A stretch of DNA of 64,000 nt from Arcanobacterium haemolyticum (lineage in GTDB: Bacteria > Actinomycetota > Actinomycetes > Actinomycetales > Actinomycetaceae). A model generated the notes under the pieces. The model was given only the letters and a program-made list of their open reading frames with translations. It had not been told where the DNA came from and did not search any database. The translations under genes and the position numbers were made by a program. The number at the start of each line of letters is the position of its first letter. Position 1 is the first letter of the stretch. The DNA is taken from contig JADYUX010000002.1 of NCBI GenBank assembly GCA_021532125.1, positions 62,001-126,000 on the forward strand, in the 5' to 3' direction. Shown here one piece after another: positions 17,247 to 26,791 of this stretch.

Positions 17247-17426
17247 ATGTCCCAGCAAGAATTTCTCCAGCCCCAACGCCGCGAAGAAGGAGCGGTACAA
17301 GAGGATCTTCCCCAGATTTCTAGTCAGGATTTCGGCGTAGATTCACTTCTCGACGAAATCGATTCGGTTCTTGAGACGAATGCGTCTGCTTTCGTTCAGG
17401 GCTTTGTGCAAAAGGGTGGCCAGTGA
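17247..17426 (+). CDS. pup: Prokaryotic ubiquitin-like protein Pup
   Basis: A 59-residue small modifier. The C-terminal half carries the helix that binds the ARC coiled coil (DSLLDEIDSVLETNASAFV), and the protein ends in FVQKGGQ. The terminal Gln needs deamidation by Dop before PafA ligates it to lysines. The N-terminal half is Gln/Glu-rich and disordered. A strong AGGAGG (17235-17240) lies 6 bases before the ATG. The stop codon overlaps the pafA GTG by 4 bases. In proteasome-bearing actinobacteria prcB and prcA usually follow pup; here pafA follows immediately. Confidence 0.97.
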   Translation: MSQQEFLQPQRREEGAVQEDLPQISSQDFGVDSLLDEIDSVLETNASAFVQGFVQKGGQ

Positions 17427-18805
17427 TTTCGAGGCGTGTTATCGGCATCGAGACAGAGTACGGGCTCACGTGTGCCTCAACGACAGGTGCGCAGCCGCCT
17501 CTTGATCCCGAGGCCGCAGCTCAGATTCTTTTCCAGCCGATTATCGACGAAGGACGCTCGACAAATACGTTCCTCTCCAACGGTGCGCGTCTCTACCTTG
17601 ATGTCGGGTCGCACCCTGAATACGCCACAGCCGAATGCGACAGTATCGACGATCTGCTCGCTAACGACCGTGCCGGCGAACTCCTCTTCGCTGATCTGGC
17701 GCAGCGAGCTAATGCGAAGCTCGGCGAGCAGAATGTGCCGGGGCGCATCCATCTGTTCAAGAACAACAACGACGCCGAGGGCAATTCATTCGGTTGCCAC
17801 GAAAACTATCTCGTGCGTCGTCGCCCGGATTATCGCGCCCGAATCAGCTCAATGCTGCCCTTCTTCGTCACGCGTCAGATCGTGGTGGGAGCCGGGCACC
17901 TTCGTCGTACCGACGAGGGCGTGAGCTACGAGTTCTCCCAGCGAGCAAGCCAAATGTGGGATGCTATCTCCTCGGCATCAACACGGTCGCGCCCCATGAT
18001 CAATACTCGCGACGAACCCCACGGTGACGCCGAGCTTTATCGCCGTATGCACGTCATCGTCGGCGACTCGAACGTTGCACAGGCAACGACGGGCCTGAAA
18101 ATTGCGGCTACGGAAGCATTGCTTGTCATGGCTGAGGATGGTGCCATTCTGCCGTCGCTTACCTTGGCTGATCCCATGGCTGCGATCCGAGCCACGAGCA
18201 TCGATCTCACCGGGCGCACACCACTCGAACTGGAAAACGGCGGACACACCACCCCAATAGATGTCCAGAAACGTTACTACGACGCTGTTCTTGCGCATTT
18301 TGAGCGCAAGGGATACCTGGCGGAGCTCGATTCAACTCGCCGGTATTTCCTCGACTTGTGGGGCAGGACGATTGCAGCCGTTGATAGCGCTGACTACTCT
18401 TCGATCGCTACGGAAATCGACTGGGCGGCGAAACTCCAGCTCATCCGGCGCTATCAGGAACGCTCAGGCGCGGGCCTTGCCGATCCACGCATTGCGCGCC
18501 TCGATCTCGCGTACCATGACATCACTGCTGGTGGCTTGCGCTCGTCGATGGAAGAATCAGGCCTCTTGCACGTCGTCGTCTCCCCAGACATATCAACGAA
18601 AGCTATGACCACCCCGCCGCAAACAACACGAGCCAAGCTCCGAGGCGAATTCGTCGCCCGCGCACAACAATTGCGCCAAGACTACATGGCCGACTGGATG
18701 AACCTCCGTCTCCTCGATGCCCAAGGCCCCCGGTCGGTTGTCCTCGCAGATCCTTTCGGCACGGTCGACCCACGGGTTGATGAATTGATGGAGGAAATGC
18801 GGTGA
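17423..18805 (+). CDS. pafA: Pup-protein ligase PafA
   Basis: A 460-residue glutamine-synthetase-fold ligase that phosphorylates the C-terminal Glu of Pup and joins it to substrate lysines. Motifs are RRVIGIETEYGLT (E10 and E12, metal and ATP binding), ARLYLDVGSHPEYA with the catalytic Asp at D60, and NTRDEPHGD. It lacks the long N-terminal loop of Dop. The GTG start is embedded in the pup stop (GTGA, 4-base overlap), implying translational coupling. Its own stop overlaps the next gene the same way. Length is typical of the family. Confidence 0.96.
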   Translation: MISRRVIGIETEYGLTCASTTGAQPPLDPEAAAQILFQPIIDEGRSTNTFLSNGARLYLDVGSHPEYATAECDSIDDLLANDRAGELLFADLAQRANAKLGEQNVPGRIHLFKNNNDAEGNSFGCHENYLVRRRPDYRARISSMLPFFVTRQIVVGAGHLRRTDEGVSYEFSQRASQMWDAISSASTRSRPMINTRDEPHGDAELYRRMHVIVGDSNVAQATTGLKIAATEALLVMAEDGAILPSLTLADPMAAIRATSIDLTGRTPLELENGGHTTPIDVQKRYYDAVLAHFERKGYLAELDSTRRYFLDLWGRTIAAVDSADYSSIATEIDWAAKLQLIRRYQERSGAGLADPRIARLDLAYHDITAGGLRSSMEESGLLHVVVSPDISTKAMTTPPQTTRAKLRGEFVARAQQLRQDYMADWMNLRLLDAQGPRSVVLADPFGTVDPRVDELMEEMR

Positions 18806-19638
18806 AGAAGCTTATTGCACTCGTCGCGGCACTTGTGCTGTGCCTCGCCGGGTGCAAGAAAACTTCGGGAGATTCGACCAATGTGACGATCGAAGGGGCG
18901 CTGGGGGCGCCTGTCACAATATCCCTGGGAAACACGTCGTTCCCTCAGGAGATCAGCTCGAGAATTGTTCTCACTGGCGACGGTAACACAGTCCATGCGG
19001 GAAGCCCGGTGCTTCTTCGAGCCACATCTTTCGATTCGCGTTCAGGTGACATCATTGAATCCTATGAAACTGGCAACCTCCGCCTGACTACTGCCGATTC
19101 TGCAGGTCTGGGGGAGCTCGCCACGCACGTCGTCGGAGCGACCGAGGGGAGCCGCATCCTCGTCACCCGCCCGGGGCTAAGCGCAAGCGATCCTGACGCG
19201 GTGGAAATCGTCGTCGTCGACATCCTCTACACCACGGCCCACGGAAACGCGGCACCAACTCCTGCGAGCGTGCCTGCCGGTATGCCGACCATCGAGCTCG
19301 CAGACGGCGGAGGCCCAGCGATCACTGCACCTGGCGGCGCAATTCCAAGCCTCAATACGGTAGTTCTTGTGCAAGGCGCTGGCGCACAGGTATCCGCCTC
19401 GTCGCGGGTGGCTATTCAATACGTCATCGCTGATTCGTCGGGAAACATCATCGATACGACCTGGAATGGTGCAGGTCCCGCCGCTGTCGATTTGGCTGAC
19501 GTCATGGAGGGCCTACGCCTTGGCCTCGCTGATCAGAAGGTACGTTCACGGGTTGTCGTGCTCATTCCTTCTGCACAGGCTTCGGGTGACGGCGACAGGG
19601 TTGCTATCGTCGATATTCTGGCGGTTATGGATCAGTAG
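18802..19638 (+). CDS. Lipoprotein with two FKBP-like domains
   Basis: A 278-residue exported lipoprotein. The signal peptide MKKLIALVAALVLCLAGC has a lipobox (LAGC), so Cys18 should be acylated and anchored in the membrane. Two halves each resemble FKBP-type peptidyl-prolyl isomerase modules (about 40-145 and 160-278). The second contains VAIQYVIADSSGNIIDTTWN and ends like FKBPs (RVAIVDILAVMDQ). The usual aromatic pocket residues are only partly visible, so isomerase activity is uncertain. Its GTG overlaps the pafA stop by 4 bases. FKBP-type lipoprotein genes also follow pafA in other actinobacteria. It probably assists folding of exported proteins. Confidence 0.8.
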   Translation: MKKLIALVAALVLCLAGCKKTSGDSTNVTIEGALGAPVTISLGNTSFPQEISSRIVLTGDGNTVHAGSPVLLRATSFDSRSGDIIESYETGNLRLTTADSAGLGELATHVVGATEGSRILVTRPGLSASDPDAVEIVVVDILYTTAHGNAAPTPASVPAGMPTIELADGGGPAITAPGGAIPSLNTVVLVQGAGAQVSASSRVAIQYVIADSSGNIIDTTWNGAGPAAVDLADVMEGLRLGLADQKVRSRVVVLIPSAQASGDGDRVAIVDILAVMDQ

Positions 19639-19772
19639 GAGTGAGATCGCCCGGATGATGCCGAGCGAGGATCTACGAACGGACAGCTTCTGCCGGCGTA
19701 TCCGAACAGCCTGCGCAGGCCCGGCGCGGGCAATGTAACCTGTGGGGGAAACATCCGACGAAGGGAAGAACC

Positions 19773-20543
19773 GTGGCAGTTGCAGTACGCGTCATACCAT
19801 GCCTCGATGTTGCAGGTGGTCGAGTCGTTAAGGGAGTGAACTTCCAGAATTTGCGGGATGCCGGCGACCCTGTTGAGTTGGCGCATGTCTACGACCGTGA
19901 GCGGGCCGACGAGATTACATTCCTCGATGTTTCAGCGACGGCAGATGGGCGTGGAACGATGCTCGACGTCGTCAGGAAAACTGCAGAGCAGGTGTTTGTT
20001 CCGCTCACCGTTGGCGGCGGCATCCGAACTGTTGAGGATGTGCAGGTTCTCCTTGAGGCTGGTGCTGACAAGATTGAGATTAACTCGGCTGCAATCGCTC
20101 GCCCGGAATTATTGTCGGAAATTGCCGATCAATTTGGCAGCCAGGTTATTGTGCTGTCGCTCGATGCGCGGCGAGTCTCCGGCGACGTACATACACCCTC
20201 CGGTTTTGAAGTGACAACGCACGCCGGAAAGCGCGGTACCGGGATTGATGCGCTCGAATGGGCTCGCCGTGGTCAAGAGCTTGGCGCGGGGGAGATCCTC
20301 CTCAACTCGATGGATGCCGACGGTACCGAAGGCGGCTTTGACTTAGAGATGACATCAGCGATCCGTAAAGCTGTGACCTTGCCATTAATCGCGTCGGGCG
20401 GTGCTGGGCGCGTAGAGGATTTTTCTGCAGCAGTTCGAGCCGGTGCTGATGCCGTTCTCGCGGCCTCTGTTTTCCATTTCGGTACATTGACAATCGGCCA
20501 GGTAAAAGACCACCTGCGACGTGAAGGGTTTGAGGTGCGATGA
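19773..20543 (+). CDS. hisF: Imidazole glycerol phosphate synthase subunit HisF
   Basis: A 256-residue (beta/alpha)8 cyclase subunit. With HisH it turns PRFAR plus ammonia into imidazole glycerol phosphate and AICAR, the fifth step of histidine synthesis. The catalytic Asp residues are D12 ([15 protein letters not shown]) and D131 (VLSLDARR). Phosphate-binding loops are LTVGGGIRT and IASGGAG. The GTG start is preceded by GAAGGGAAG. A TAACCT at 19736-19741 could be the -10 of the operon. It is the first gene of the his/trp/lgt block and overlaps hisI by 4 bases. hisH is not in this window. Confidence 0.97.
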   Translation: MAVAVRVIPCLDVAGGRVVKGVNFQNLRDAGDPVELAHVYDRERADEITFLDVSATADGRGTMLDVVRKTAEQVFVPLTVGGGIRTVEDVQVLLEAGADKIEINSAAIARPELLSEIADQFGSQVIVLSLDARRVSGDVHTPSGFEVTTHAGKRGTGIDALEWARRGQELGAGEILLNSMDADGTEGGFDLEMTSAIRKAVTLPLIASGGAGRVEDFSAAVRAGADAVLAASVFHFGTLTIGQVKDHLRREGFEVR

Positions 20544-20947
20544 GCGACGAACTTCCTCAGGGGCTCGCTGCACGCGTGAAGTTTGATGCGCAAGGCTTAA
20601 TTGCTGCAGTGATCCAGGATGACGAGACAGAATCTGTCCTCATGGTCGGATACATGAACGATGTTGCCCTGGCACGCACACTCTCAACCGGCAGGGTGTG
20701 GTTCTGGTCGCGCTCGCGGCAGGAGTATTGGCGAAAAGGGGATACGTCGGGGCACGTGCAGCTGGTGCGGCGTGTGCAGCTCGACTGTGATGGCGATTGT
20801 CTCCTTGTCCGTGCTGTCCAGGTTGGCGCGGCGTGCCACACAGGTACGCGAACGTGTTTTGACGCTGGTGGGGATCTTCTCGATGAGGGTTTTATCCCGC
20901 TTGAGGTTTCCGATGTCATTCGTGGGGGAGAGGAAGAACGACGATGA
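20540..20947 (+). CDS. hisI: Phosphoribosyl-AMP cyclohydrolase HisI
   Basis: A 135-residue enzyme that opens the adenine ring of PR-AMP in histidine synthesis. Diagnostic motifs are [33 protein letters not shown] and [12 protein letters not shown], whose Cys and Asp residues bind zinc and magnesium. It is the cyclohydrolase alone, with no fused HisE pyrophosphohydrolase domain. Both ends overlap neighbours (hisF and trpE) by 4 bases, so translation is probably coupled. Confidence 0.97.
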   Translation: MSDELPQGLAARVKFDAQGLIAAVIQDDETESVLMVGYMNDVALARTLSTGRVWFWSRSRQEYWRKGDTSGHVQLVRRVQLDCDGDCLLVRAVQVGAACHTGTRTCFDAGGDLLDEGFIPLEVSDVIRGGEEERR

Positions 20948-22494
20948 CGAGCGCACTTCGTTGGGGCCAAACATGGCCGACGATCGACGAATTCCGCAAT
21001 CTCGCACAGGATCGTCGTGTTATTCCCGTTGTCACGAAAGTTCTCGTTGATGACCCGAGCCCGCTCGCTATTTACCGACGTCTCGCGCATGGCACCGGGA
21101 CGTTCGTGCTTGAATCGGCTGAGCACGACGGGAATTGGACACGGTGGTCATTCGTTGGGGTGCGTTCCCAGGCTCAACTTATCGCCCGTGACGGCCTCGC
21201 TGAGTGGAGAGGAGAGGTGCCTCAAGGGGTGCTTCGCGCCGGGAAGGTGACGGAAGTCCTCGCCAGTGCGCTCGCGGAGCTTCACACGAAGCCACTCCCG
21301 GGGTTGCCACCGCTGACAGGCGGACTTGTGGGGGCGCTCGGATGGGATACGCTCTTTGATTGGGAGCCAAAGCTTGAGAGGCGTGCTCAGCGCGAGGCCG
21401 CAACGCCTGATGCCGTGATGTGTTTGACGACCGACATGGTTGCAGTCGACCACAAGGAGGGCGTCATTTGGCTCATTGCTAACGCCGTGAATTCCAACAA
21501 TACAGAGGCGGGCGTCGATGAGGCTTATCGTCGTGCCGAAGGTCGACTTGCGACAATGCTTGCTGAGCTCGACACACCTCGCGGTGTTGGCGCCGTCGGT
21601 GTTGATGGAAGTTCCGTCATGGCTGAACCACGCCTGCGCACCCCTCAACCAGAATTTGAGAAGGCGGTTCTCGCAGGAAAAGAGGCCATTCGTGATGGCG
21701 AGGTTTTCCAGGTAGTCCTGTCGCAGCGGGCCGACATTGAGTGTCCTGCCGACCCTCTTGATGTCTACCGTGTTCTTCGAACGATCAATCCGAGTCCCTA
21801 CATGTATTGCCTTCGTCTGGACGACGGGGAAGGCTCGGAATTCTCGGTTGTGGGTTCCTCGCCCGAGACTCTCATGCGCTTGAGCGGCGCCACGGTCACG
21901 ACCTTCCCCATTGCGGGTTCGCGACCGCGTGGGGCAACAGGAACGGAAGATCGCGAGCTCGCTACCGAGCTCCTGGCAGATCCGAAGGAACGCTCAGAGC
22001 ATGTTATGCTCGTCGATCTCGCTCGAAATGACTTGGCAAAGGTCTGCAAACCCGGAACTGTCGAGGTAGTCGAGCTGATGGAAATCAAGCGATTTAGCCA
22101 TATCATGCATATCTCCTCGACCGTCTTGGGCCAACTCGCCGAGGATAAGAACGCCATTGATTGCCTCGCAGCCACCTTCCCGGCGGGAACACTCTCCGGA
22201 GCTCCGAAGCCTCGGGCGATCGAACTCATTGATTCTCTTGAGCCCGCACGCCGAGGAATCTACGGCGGAGTGATCGGCTACTTTGATTTTTCTGGCAACG
22301 CCGATCTTGCTATCGCGATCCGCACGGCAGTCATCGCTCACGGGCGCGCGAGTGTTCAGGCCGGTGCGGGGATCGTCGCGGATTCTGTTCCAACAACGGA
22401 ATTCATTGAAACGAAGAACAAAGCTGCGGCTGCCGTTCGAGCAATCCAGATCGCTGGGACACTCAGCGAAGCGACGAAACTGCCACGGTCGTAG
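20944..22494 (+). CDS. trpE: Anthranilate synthase component I (TrpE)
   Basis: A 516-residue chorismate-utilising enzyme that makes anthranilate with the glutaminase TrpG. The N-terminal half has the tryptophan-feedback region (VLESAEHDGNWTRWSFVG). The C-terminal chorismate-binding domain shows FQVVLSQRADI, PSPYMYCLRL, PIAGSRPRG, MLVDLARND, FPAGTLSGAPKPRA and IQAGAGIVADS-like GAGIVADSVP. It overlaps hisI by 4 bases. No trpG or trpD occurs in the window, so the amidotransferase and phosphoribosyltransferase must be encoded elsewhere if tryptophan is made. Confidence 0.96.
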   Translation: MTSALRWGQTWPTIDEFRNLAQDRRVIPVVTKVLVDDPSPLAIYRRLAHGTGTFVLESAEHDGNWTRWSFVGVRSQAQLIARDGLAEWRGEVPQGVLRAGKVTEVLASALAELHTKPLPGLPPLTGGLVGALGWDTLFDWEPKLERRAQREAATPDAVMCLTTDMVAVDHKEGVIWLIANAVNSNNTEAGVDEAYRRAEGRLATMLAELDTPRGVGAVGVDGSSVMAEPRLRTPQPEFEKAVLAGKEAIRDGEVFQVVLSQRADIECPADPLDVYRVLRTINPSPYMYCLRLDDGEGSEFSVVGSSPETLMRLSGATVTTFPIAGSRPRGATGTEDRELATELLADPKERSEHVMLVDLARNDLAKVCKPGTVEVVELMEIKRFSHIMHISSTVLGQLAEDKNAIDCLAATFPAGTLSGAPKPRAIELIDSLEPARRGIYGGVIGYFDFSGNADLAIAIRTAVIAHGRASVQAGAGIVADSVPTTEFIETKNKAAAAVRAIQIAGTLSEATKLPRS

Positions 22495-22531
22495 CGACGC
22501 CCGTTGCCGTGCCCGTACTCTCTCCCGCGCC

Positions 22532-22648
22532 GTGAGCTCGGCCGGAGTGATACGGGCGGCCTGGGACCAGGGGTCTCAACAGAAGCGAGGCAAGAAAAAG
22601 AAGCGGGAACGCTGGACGAGTTCTCGAAGTGCGTATCAGGCACGGTAA
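22532..22648 (+). CDS. Possible small basic ORF between trpE and trpC
   Basis: A 38-codon frame from a GTG, ending SSRSAYQAR, with an AAWDQGSQQKRGKKKKRERW core. Many actinobacteria carry a small gene between trpE and trpC, usually membrane-associated. This candidate is basic and has no membrane span, so it is not clearly that gene. No strong ribosome binding site is seen. Confidence 0.22.
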   Translation: MSSAGVIRAAWDQGSQQKRGKKKKRERWTSSRSAYQAR

Positions 22649-22675
22649 GGTGACATGGGATGGATGGAGGATCAC

Positions 22676-23494
22676 ATGTCAGTGCTCGACGAGATTATCG
22701 CGGGTGTGCGCGAAGATTTGGCAGTAAGACAAGAGAAGACGAGTCTTGACCAATTAAAAGAGCGTGCGAGCCGCATACCGGGCGCCCTCAATGCTGAGGA
22801 GTTTTTCCGGCCGCGCGAACATCGAACAGTCTCAATCATCGCGGAGTGCAAGCGGTCAAGCCCATCGAAGGGGCCTCTCGCGACGATCCCTGACCCGGCA
22901 GGTCTTGCACAAGCATATGAAGAGGGCGGCGCTGCCGCGATTTCCGTGCTCACAGAACAACGCAGATTCTCCGGCTCACTAGCCGATCTTGACGCTGTGC
23001 GAGCCCGAGTTGATATCCCCGTTCTCCGGAAGGATTTCATCGTCACGCCCTACCAAATTTGGGAAGCTCGTGCCCACGGCGCGGATATTGTCCTCCTTAT
23101 CGTTGCCGCCCTCGAACAGACAGTTCTCACGTCCTTCATCGAGCGCGTTCATTCCCTCGGTATGACAGCACTAGTTGAAACGCACGACCGCGAAGAAGCC
23201 CGCCGTGCGCTCGACGCCGGCGCCAGAGTCATCGGAGTGAATGCACGCAACCTGAAAACTCTTGAGGTAGATCGCAGGATTTTCGACCAGGTGGCCGATA
23301 TCCTCCCGAGTCACGTGACGCGCGTGGCTGAATCTGGCGTGCGTGGCCCTCAAGATGTGGTTGCGTACGCTCGTTCAGGTGCGGATGTCGTGCTCGTAGG
23401 GGAAGCCCTCGTACGAAGCGGCGATCCGCGTGCGATGATCCGAGACATGGTTGCCGCGGGGCAACACCCATCACTGGATGCTATGGAGCGATGA
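22676..23494 (+). CDS. trpC: Indole-3-glycerol-phosphate synthase TrpC
   Basis: A 272-residue TIM-barrel enzyme making indole-3-glycerol phosphate from CdRP. Motifs are [13 protein letters not shown] (catalytic Lys), [45 protein letters not shown] and [12 protein letters not shown]. The start chosen is ATG 22676, preceded by TGGAGGATC. An in-frame ATG at 22655 would add seven residues without a better ribosome binding site. It is followed one base later by trpB. Unlike the enteric enzyme there is no fused TrpF domain. Confidence 0.96.
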   Translation: MSVLDEIIAGVREDLAVRQEKTSLDQLKERASRIPGALNAEEFFRPREHRTVSIIAECKRSSPSKGPLATIPDPAGLAQAYEEGGAAAISVLTEQRRFSGSLADLDAVRARVDIPVLRKDFIVTPYQIWEARAHGADIVLLIVAALEQTVLTSFIERVHSLGMTALVETHDREEARRALDAGARVIGVNARNLKTLEVDRRIFDQVADILPSHVTRVAESGVRGPQDVVAYARSGADVVLVGEALVRSGDPRAMIRDMVAAGQHPSLDAMER

Positions 23495-23495
23495 G

Positions 23496-24719
23496 ATGAC
23501 GGAGAATTTGGGGCTTGCCGCAGGACCATATTTTGGAAAATACGGCGGGCGTTATGTGCCTGAAGCGCTTATGAGTGCGCTCGATTCGCTCGCTGAGGCT
23601 TGGGAACGCTTGAAAGTAGATCCGGCTTTCCGTGCGGAACTCGACCATCTCCATCGCACCTACTCGGGGCGCCCGTCGATCATCACAGAAGTGCCGAAGT
23701 TTTCTCGTCATGCCGGGAACGCACGCATCATCCTCAAACGCGAGGATCTCAACCACACCGGTTCACACAAGATTAACAATGTGTTGGGCCAGGCTCTGCT
23801 CACTCGTGCAGTTGGGAAGAATCGTGTGATCGCAGAAACCGGGGCCGGCCAGCATGGTGTTGCTACGGCTACTGCCGCCGCATTACTTGGCCTCGACTGC
23901 ACGATTTATATGGGCGCGGAGGATGTTCGTCGTCAGGCGCTCAACGTCGCTCGTATGGAGTTGCTCGGCGCTCACGTTGTGTCGATCTCGGCAGGGTCAG
24001 CGACGTTGAAAGATGCTATCAACGAGGCTTTCCGCGATTGGGTGACAAATGTCGATACGACGAACTACATCTTCGGAACTGCGGCGGGCCCGCATCCCTT
24101 CCCTGCTCTTGTCCGTGACCTCCAGAAGATCATCGGTGAGGAAGCGCGGGCGCAGGTGCTCGAACTGACTGGCCAGCTCCCTGACATCGTGTGTGCGTGC
24201 GTCGGTGGCGGCTCGAACGCTATCGGCATGTTCAATGCCTTCCTTGACGATCCCAGCGTGCGACTCTATGGCTTTGAGGCTGGTGGAGACGGCGTAGCTA
24301 CGGGACGCACCGCCGCCACAATAAACGCCGGTTCAATTGGCGTGTTCCAAGGTTCGCGTTCGTATCTCATGCAAGACGATGACGGCCAGACGATTGAGTC
24401 GCACTCAATTTCTGCGGGTCTCGACTACCCTGGTGTGGGCCCTGAACATGCCTGGCTCTCGGAGATCGGTCGTGCTGAATACCGGCCAATTAACGACGAC
24501 GAAGCGATGGAAGCATTCCGGCTTCTCTGCCAGGAGGAGGGAATTATCCCCGCTATTGAATCCTCCCATGCTCTGGCTGGCGCCCTCAAACTCGGACGTG
24601 AGGCGAGCGAACGCGGCGAGTCTCCCGTCATCCTCGTAAACCTTTCGGGGCGTGGAGATAAGGATGTCGCCACGGCGATGGAGTGGTTCGGCATCGATGG
24701 GAAGGGAGAGCAGCGATGA
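23496..24719 (+). CDS. trpB: Tryptophan synthase beta chain TrpB
   Basis: A 407-residue PLP enzyme condensing indole with serine. The PLP lysine is K92 in [33 protein letters not shown] (phosphate cup) and [10 protein letters not shown] are intact. The start at 23496, just after the trpC stop, matches the family N-terminus ([16 protein letters not shown]). It overlaps trpA by 4 bases and should form the alpha2-beta2 complex with it. Confidence 0.97.
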   Translation: MTENLGLAAGPYFGKYGGRYVPEALMSALDSLAEAWERLKVDPAFRAELDHLHRTYSGRPSIITEVPKFSRHAGNARIILKREDLNHTGSHKINNVLGQALLTRAVGKNRVIAETGAGQHGVATATAAALLGLDCTIYMGAEDVRRQALNVARMELLGAHVVSISAGSATLKDAINEAFRDWVTNVDTTNYIFGTAAGPHPFPALVRDLQKIIGEEARAQVLELTGQLPDIVCACVGGGSNAIGMFNAFLDDPSVRLYGFEAGGDGVATGRTAATINAGSIGVFQGSRSYLMQDDDGQTIESHSISAGLDYPGVGPEHAWLSEIGRAEYRPINDDEAMEAFRLLCQEEGIIPAIESSHALAGALKLGREASERGESPVILVNLSGRGDKDVATAMEWFGIDGKGEQR

Positions 24720-25510
24720 GGACGAGCGAGGTTATTGATGCCCGAGTTAAGGCCGGGTCGGCTGCCTTCATCGGTTACCTTCCTGCGGGGTATCCCGGCA
24801 AGCAGGGGAGCGTCGATGCTGCGGTTCGGCTTGCTGAGGCCGGTGCCGACATTATCGAGATCGGATTGCCTTACTCTGATCCAAGTATGGACGGTGGCAC
24901 GATTCAGGCTGCTGCGCACCAGGCGCTTGCTGAGGGTTTTCGGGTGCGTGATGTTTTCGCGAACATCGAGGCGGTAGCTTCGGCTGGCGCAGTGCCGCTC
25001 ATTATGACGTACTACAACCTCATTTTTAAGTACGGTGTGAAGGATTTTGCGCGCGATTTTGCGAACGCAGGAGGAGCTGGCCTTATTACGCCAGATCTCA
25101 TTCCTGAAGAAGCGGGAGAGTGGATCGAAGCATCTGATGAGCACGATCTGGATCGGATCTTCCTGGTGGCGCAGTCTTCGCGCTCGGATCGTTTGGCTCT
25201 CACGGCTCGTGCGACGCGCGGCTTCGTGTATGCTGCATCCACGATGGGGGTCACAGGTACACGCGATTCACTCGATGAAGGCGCAAAGTCCCTCGTCGAG
25301 CGCACGCGACAGGCGGGAGCTGAGCGCGTATGTGTGGGCATTGGTGTCTCCACGCCGGTGCAGGCACGTGAGGTAGCTCAGTACGCTGATGGTGTCATCG
25401 TCGGCTCGGCGCTCGTACGTTGCCTCGCTGGCGACGACATGGCCACAAATCTTGACGCTCTGTACGATGTAGCCCACGACCTTGCGACTGCTATTCACGG
25501 AGAACACTGA
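24716..25510 (+). CDS. trpA: Tryptophan synthase alpha chain TrpA
   Basis: A 264-residue TIM-barrel lyase splitting indole-3-glycerol phosphate into indole and glyceraldehyde-3-phosphate. The catalytic acids are E48 ([11 protein letters not shown]) and D59 (MDGG). LPLIMTYYN-like [21 protein letters not shown] and VGIGVSTP are the usual barrel motifs. ATG 24716 overlaps the trpB stop (ATGA), and its own stop shares one base with the lgt start. Confidence 0.97.
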   Translation: MRTSEVIDARVKAGSAAFIGYLPAGYPGKQGSVDAAVRLAEAGADIIEIGLPYSDPSMDGGTIQAAAHQALAEGFRVRDVFANIEAVASAGAVPLIMTYYNLIFKYGVKDFARDFANAGGAGLITPDLIPEEAGEWIEASDEHDLDRIFLVAQSSRSDRLALTARATRGFVYAASTMGVTGTRDSLDEGAKSLVERTRQAGAERVCVGIGVSTPVQAREVAQYADGVIVGSALVRCLAGDDMATNLDALYDVAHDLATAIHGEH

Positions 25511-26490
25511 TGCTACTTGCCTCGATACCATCCCCGTCTGTCGGTGTATGGCAGCTTGGCCCCCTTCCTATTCGTGCTTACGCAATAGCCATTCTTTGTG
25601 GCATCGCGTTGGCGTGGTGGATCATGGATCGCCGTTACCGTGCGAAGGGCGGGCCTAGCGAACCGACGCTGGACATAGCGGCATGGGCGGTGGTGTTTGG
25701 CATCATTGGGGGCCGTCTCTATCACGTGATCACCGATCATCAGCTCTATTTCGGTGAGGGGAAAGAGCCTATCCGGGCACTCTACGTGTGGGAAGGCGGC
25801 CTGGGAATCTGGGGCGCTATCGCCTTAGGAGCCGTGGGCGTATTCATCGCTGCGCGCCGGATTGGGTTGCGAGTGGCGCCGATCGCTGACTCACTCGCGC
25901 CGGGGCTTCTCGTCGCTCAGGCGGTTGGCCGGCTCGGTAACTATTTCAATCAGGAGCTTTTTGGTGCCCCGACGACGCTGCCGTGGGGCTTGGAGATCGA
26001 CGATGCACATCTTCCTGTTGGCTATGCATCGGGTACTCTTTTCCATCCGACGTTCCTTTACGAGATGCTGTGGTGCCTCGCGGGTGCTGGGCTTCTTGTG
26101 GTGCTTGAACGCCGGTTGACGTTGGCGGGTGGCCAGGTCTTCGCGCTATATATCGTCGTTTATACGGCTGGGCGTTTCTGGATTGAGGGTTTGCGGATAG
26201 ATTCTGCTCATCATGTTCTGGGATTGCGCCTTAACCAGTGGACAGCGATCATCGTATTCCTCGGAGGGATTGTTCTTTTCGAAGTGCTTCGACGCCGGAT
26301 GCGGGCGGTGCCATCGGCCAACGACATTTGGCTGAACGACGAAGCCCGTGACCGGTATCTTCGTCGTTCTGGGGTCGATCGTTCCGACGCCGGAGACAGC
26401 GCATGCCCGGGCAACGAAACTGAAAAAGACGACGTGGTGCACGCGTCGTCGGAGGCGGGGCCTACGGAACCCGAGGCGAAGCTCGTTTAA
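25510..26490 (+). CDS. lgt: Prolipoprotein diacylglyceryl transferase Lgt
   Basis: A 326-residue membrane enzyme adding diacylglycerol to the lipobox Cys of prolipoproteins; its substrates should include the FKBP-like lipoprotein at 18802. The signature is QAVGRLGNYFNQELFGAPT, with GGRLYHVITDH earlier and YTAGRFWIEGLRID late. About seven transmembrane spans are visible. The last 60 residues are a hydrophilic acidic tail, an extension seen in some actinobacterial Lgt proteins. The ATG shares its A with the trpA stop, so it is the last gene of the operon. Confidence 0.96.
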   Translation: MLLASIPSPSVGVWQLGPLPIRAYAIAILCGIALAWWIMDRRYRAKGGPSEPTLDIAAWAVVFGIIGGRLYHVITDHQLYFGEGKEPIRALYVWEGGLGIWGAIALGAVGVFIAARRIGLRVAPIADSLAPGLLVAQAVGRLGNYFNQELFGAPTTLPWGLEIDDAHLPVGYASGTLFHPTFLYEMLWCLAGAGLLVVLERRLTLAGGQVFALYIVVYTAGRFWIEGLRIDSAHHVLGLRLNQWTAIIVFLGGIVLFEVLRRRMRAVPSANDIWLNDEARDRYLRRSGVDRSDAGDSACPGNETEKDDVVHASSEAGPTEPEAKLV

Positions 26491-26507
26491 CGAGTATCGA
26501 CGCAGCT

Positions 26508-26540
26508 AGGCCACCGCTTGCAAACTGCTGGCGGTGGCCT
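26508..26540 (+). terminator. Terminator of the his/trp/lgt operon
   Basis: A 10-bp stem (AGGCCACCGC at 26508-26517 with GCGGTGGCCT at 26531-26540) is followed by TTGCTAT, 17 bp after the lgt stop. Confidence 0.65.
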
Positions 26541-26611
26541 TTGCTATGGGTGAAGCTACTCCCGCTCGCGTCTCATAATGTGAATATCACTGTATTTTTG
26601 CTCCATGGAAT

Positions 26612-26646
26612 CGCGTGTGAGTAGCTGTATACCACGCGACTTTTTA
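26612..26646 (+). terminator. Terminator-like hairpin in the gltB upstream region
   Basis: TCGCGTG (26612-26618) pairs with CACGCGA (26634-26640) and is followed directly by CTTTTTAT. A rho-independent terminator 150 bp before gltB may be a second stop for the lgt operon or an attenuator in a long gltB leader. Further on, CGATATGA occurs twice (26703, 26719), a possible regulator site. Confidence 0.4.
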
Positions 26647-26791
26647 TAGAGATCTCAAGGTGATCCGTCGTCGTCCATCGTGGGATTTTCGTCGGAAATA
26701 CCCGATATGACATATCCACGATATGAGACTTTCTGTGGGCGAATGACAGGGCAGCGTCAGGATTGGTTGTGCATCCAATAGAGGAGGAATC

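Noticed and set aside
23496-25510. Possible trpD fused or hidden in the trp cluster
   Set aside because: trpC, trpB and trpA are all of normal length and abut or overlap, leaving no space. No phosphoribosyltransferase motif was seen.
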